From positions 1-24,509 of the forward strand of contig JBGAKX010000066.1 in assembly GCA_044224215.1 (NCBI GenBank): a stretch of 24,509 nt of DNA, given 5' to 3'. The notes beneath the pieces were generated by a model, which saw nothing but the letters and a program-made list of their open reading frames with translations, was not told where the DNA came from and did not search any database. Source of the stretch: DAOMFM01 sp035429825 (GTDB lineage Bacteria > Acidobacteriota > Blastocatellia > UBA7656 > JADIYM01). The position numbers and the translations under genes are program-made. Shown one piece after another: positions 23,219 through 24,509 of this stretch; positions within the stretch are counted from its first letter, which is position 1, and every line of letters begins with the position of its first letter.

Positions 23219-24509
23219 CGTCGCACGGAGATGATCGGGCGTACCCGGGGCTCTCACCGGGCCAGGTTGCCGACGTACCGCGGGAACACACCTTTCCGAG
23301 GCTCGCCACGGGACTGATCGACAGGCTCATGCCACTCGGGCGAGAACGGTCCCTGGCAGACGGCGAAATGCTGTGGCGCGACGGCGACACGAACATCTCG
23401 TTCTATGTCGTCCTCGAAGGGGCGGTCGCGATCCTCGCGGGGCCCCACGCGCGGGAAGTGGTGCTCCACGAGCGCGGCGGCTTCACGGGTGACGTCGACA
23501 TGCTCTCCGGCCGTCCTTCCGCGGTCCAGGCGCGAGCGCACGGCGCTACGCGAGTTCTCGAGATCGATCGAGCGAAGTTCCGAGGACTCGTGCAAACGGA
23601 CGACGAGTTCGGCGAGATCGTGTTGCGGGCGTTCATTCTCCGCCGCGTCGCCTTGATCGAAAGTGGTCTCGGAAACGTCGTCTTTATCGGCTCGCGCCAC
23701 ACGGCCGACAACCTCAGGCTACAGGAATTCCTGACACGGAACGGCCGTCCGTTCACCTACCTCGATCTCGATCGCGACCGGTCGGTGCGCGAGCTCCTCG
23801 ATCATTTCCATGTTGAGGTTGACGACCTGCCGGTCGTGGTCTGCTCGGGCGTCAACGTCCTCAAGAAGCCAACCGTCGAGGAGCTTGCCGACTGTCTCGG
23901 ACTGAGCCGAATCGACGAAGACACGTTGTACGACCTCGTCGTTGTGGGCGCCGGTCCGGCGGGTCTCGCCGCCGCGGTATACGCCGCGTCGGAGGGGCTG
24001 AATGTTCTCGTGCTCGAGGCATACGCGCCGGGAGGTCAGGCCGGTTCGAGCTCGCGGATCGAGAACTACCTTGGATTTCCCACCGGCATTTCCGGAAACG
24101 AACTGGCAGCGCGCGCCTTCGTGCAGGCCGAGAAGTTCGGCGCATCCATGACCGTCGCACGAACGGCGGCACGGCTCTACTGCGACGAGCGGCCGTACCA
24201 GGTTCGCCTGGCGTCCGGCACTACCGTCAAGACGCGCGCCATCGTCATCGCCACCGGAGCCGAGTATCGTCGGCCAGCCTGCTCCGAAATCGCGCGGTTC
24301 GAGGGGGTCGGCGTGTACTACGCCGCAACGGCGCTTGAAGCGCGGGTCTGTGAAGGTGAGGAGGTCATCGTGGTTGGCGGCGGGAACTCCGCCGGGCAGG
24401 CAGCCGTGTTCTTCTCGCGGAGCGCCCGACACGTCTACATGCTCGTCCGAGGATCCGGGCGGGCGGAGAGCATGTCGCGCTACCTGATCCGGCGCATCGA
24501 GGAGACGCC
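23215..24509 (+). CDS. cNMP-binding / glutaredoxin-like / thioredoxin-reductase-like fusion, 3' truncated
   Basis: The frame runs open for 431 codons to the window edge. Residues 30-135 form a cyclic-nucleotide-binding (Crp-like) domain (LADGEMLWRDGD, FYVVLEGAVAIL, GDVDMLSGRPSAVQARA). Residues 153-230 resemble a glutaredoxin-like unit (NVVFIGSRHTADNLRLQEFL, FTYLDLD, DLPVVV) with no CxxC. From about 240 a thioredoxin-reductase-like flavoprotein begins: FAD motif GAGPAG at 245-250, APGGQAGSSSRIENYLGFP, IATGAEYR, and the NADPH motif GGGNSAGQAA at 388-397. The usual CxxC, between GVxY and the second Rossmann motif, is replaced by AATA at 370-373. The enzyme therefore cannot reduce thioredoxin in the normal way. 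The ATG at 23215 overlaps the UBP stop (ATGA). About 120 residues probably remain beyond the window. Confidence 0.88.
   Translation, partial: MTSHGDDRAYPGLSPGQVADVPREHTFPRLATGLIDRLMPLGRERSLADGEMLWRDGDTNISFYVVLEGAVAILAGPHAREVVLHERGGFTGDVDMLSGRPSAVQARAHGATRVLEIDRAKFRGLVQTDDEFGEIVLRAFILRRVALIESGLGNVVFIGSRHTADNLRLQEFLTRNGRPFTYLDLDRDRSVRELLDHFHVEVDDLPVVVCSGVNVLKKPTVEELADCLGLSRIDEDTLYDLVVVGAGPAGLAAAVYAASEGLNVLVLEAYAPGGQAGSSSRIENYLGFPTGISGNELAARAFVQAEKFGASMTVARTAARLYCDERPYQVRLASGTTVKTRAIVIATGAEYRRPACSEIARFEGVGVYYAATALEARVCEGEEVIVVGGGNSAGQAAVFFSRSARHVYMLVRGSGRAESMSRYLIRRIEET

Overview
The window is GC-rich, gene-dense chromosomal DNA. It most likely comes from an Acidobacteriota-type soil or sediment bacterium (inference). 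The grounds are a Ser/Thr kinase fused to a TolB-like domain and TPRs, a large SBBP beta-propeller protein with an FEPNLGQ-type N-terminus, a PAP2 phosphatase and SIMPL protein of the kinds common in that phylum, and many solitary metabolic genes in short, often divergent units. No rRNA, tRNA, CRISPR array, prophage or transposase gene was seen.

Layout. 1-250: tail of an upstream gene and two inverted repeats. 251-1761 (-): a small exported protein and a PAP2 phosphatase. 1957-4151 (-): an esterase translationally coupled to a NadD-NadK fusion, divergent from a kinase/TolB/TPR regulator (4281-6713, +). 6760-7635 (-): a sulfotransferase. 7790-11264 (+): a probable four-gene operon of DinB-like protein, cytosolic subtilase with a C-terminal glycogen-binding-like domain, patatin-like hydrolase and SIMPL protein. 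11359-15887 (-): tandem universal stress protein, SBBP protein and phosphoribosyltransferase. 16195-18179 (+): Tat-exported class V aminotransferase coupled to an NAD-dependent epimerase-like protein. 18501-19763 (+): heptaheme cytochrome c. 19889-20656 (-): class II aldolase/adducin protein. 20796-21185 (+): YjbR protein. 21321-22059 (+): short-chain dehydrogenase interrupted by a frameshift, with an AT-rich promoter and palindromic operator candidate. 22168-22854 (+): TetR regulator. 22925-24509 (+): a UBP-type zinc finger protein coupled to a cNMP-domain/glutaredoxin-like/thioredoxin-reductase-like fusion that runs off the end.

How genes may work together. The NadD-NadK fusion would join two consecutive steps from mononucleotide towards NADP, separated only by NAD synthetase if the substrate is NaMN. 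The subtilase and patatin are co-translated hydrolases without export signals. The TetR gene probably controls the adjacent dehydrogenase. The UBP finger and the cysteine-less reductase form a coupled pair whose chemistry cannot be classical thioredoxin reduction. Three gene pairs use the same GTGA stop/start overlap, one uses ATGA, and several gene boundaries carry long perfect or near-perfect inverted repeats.
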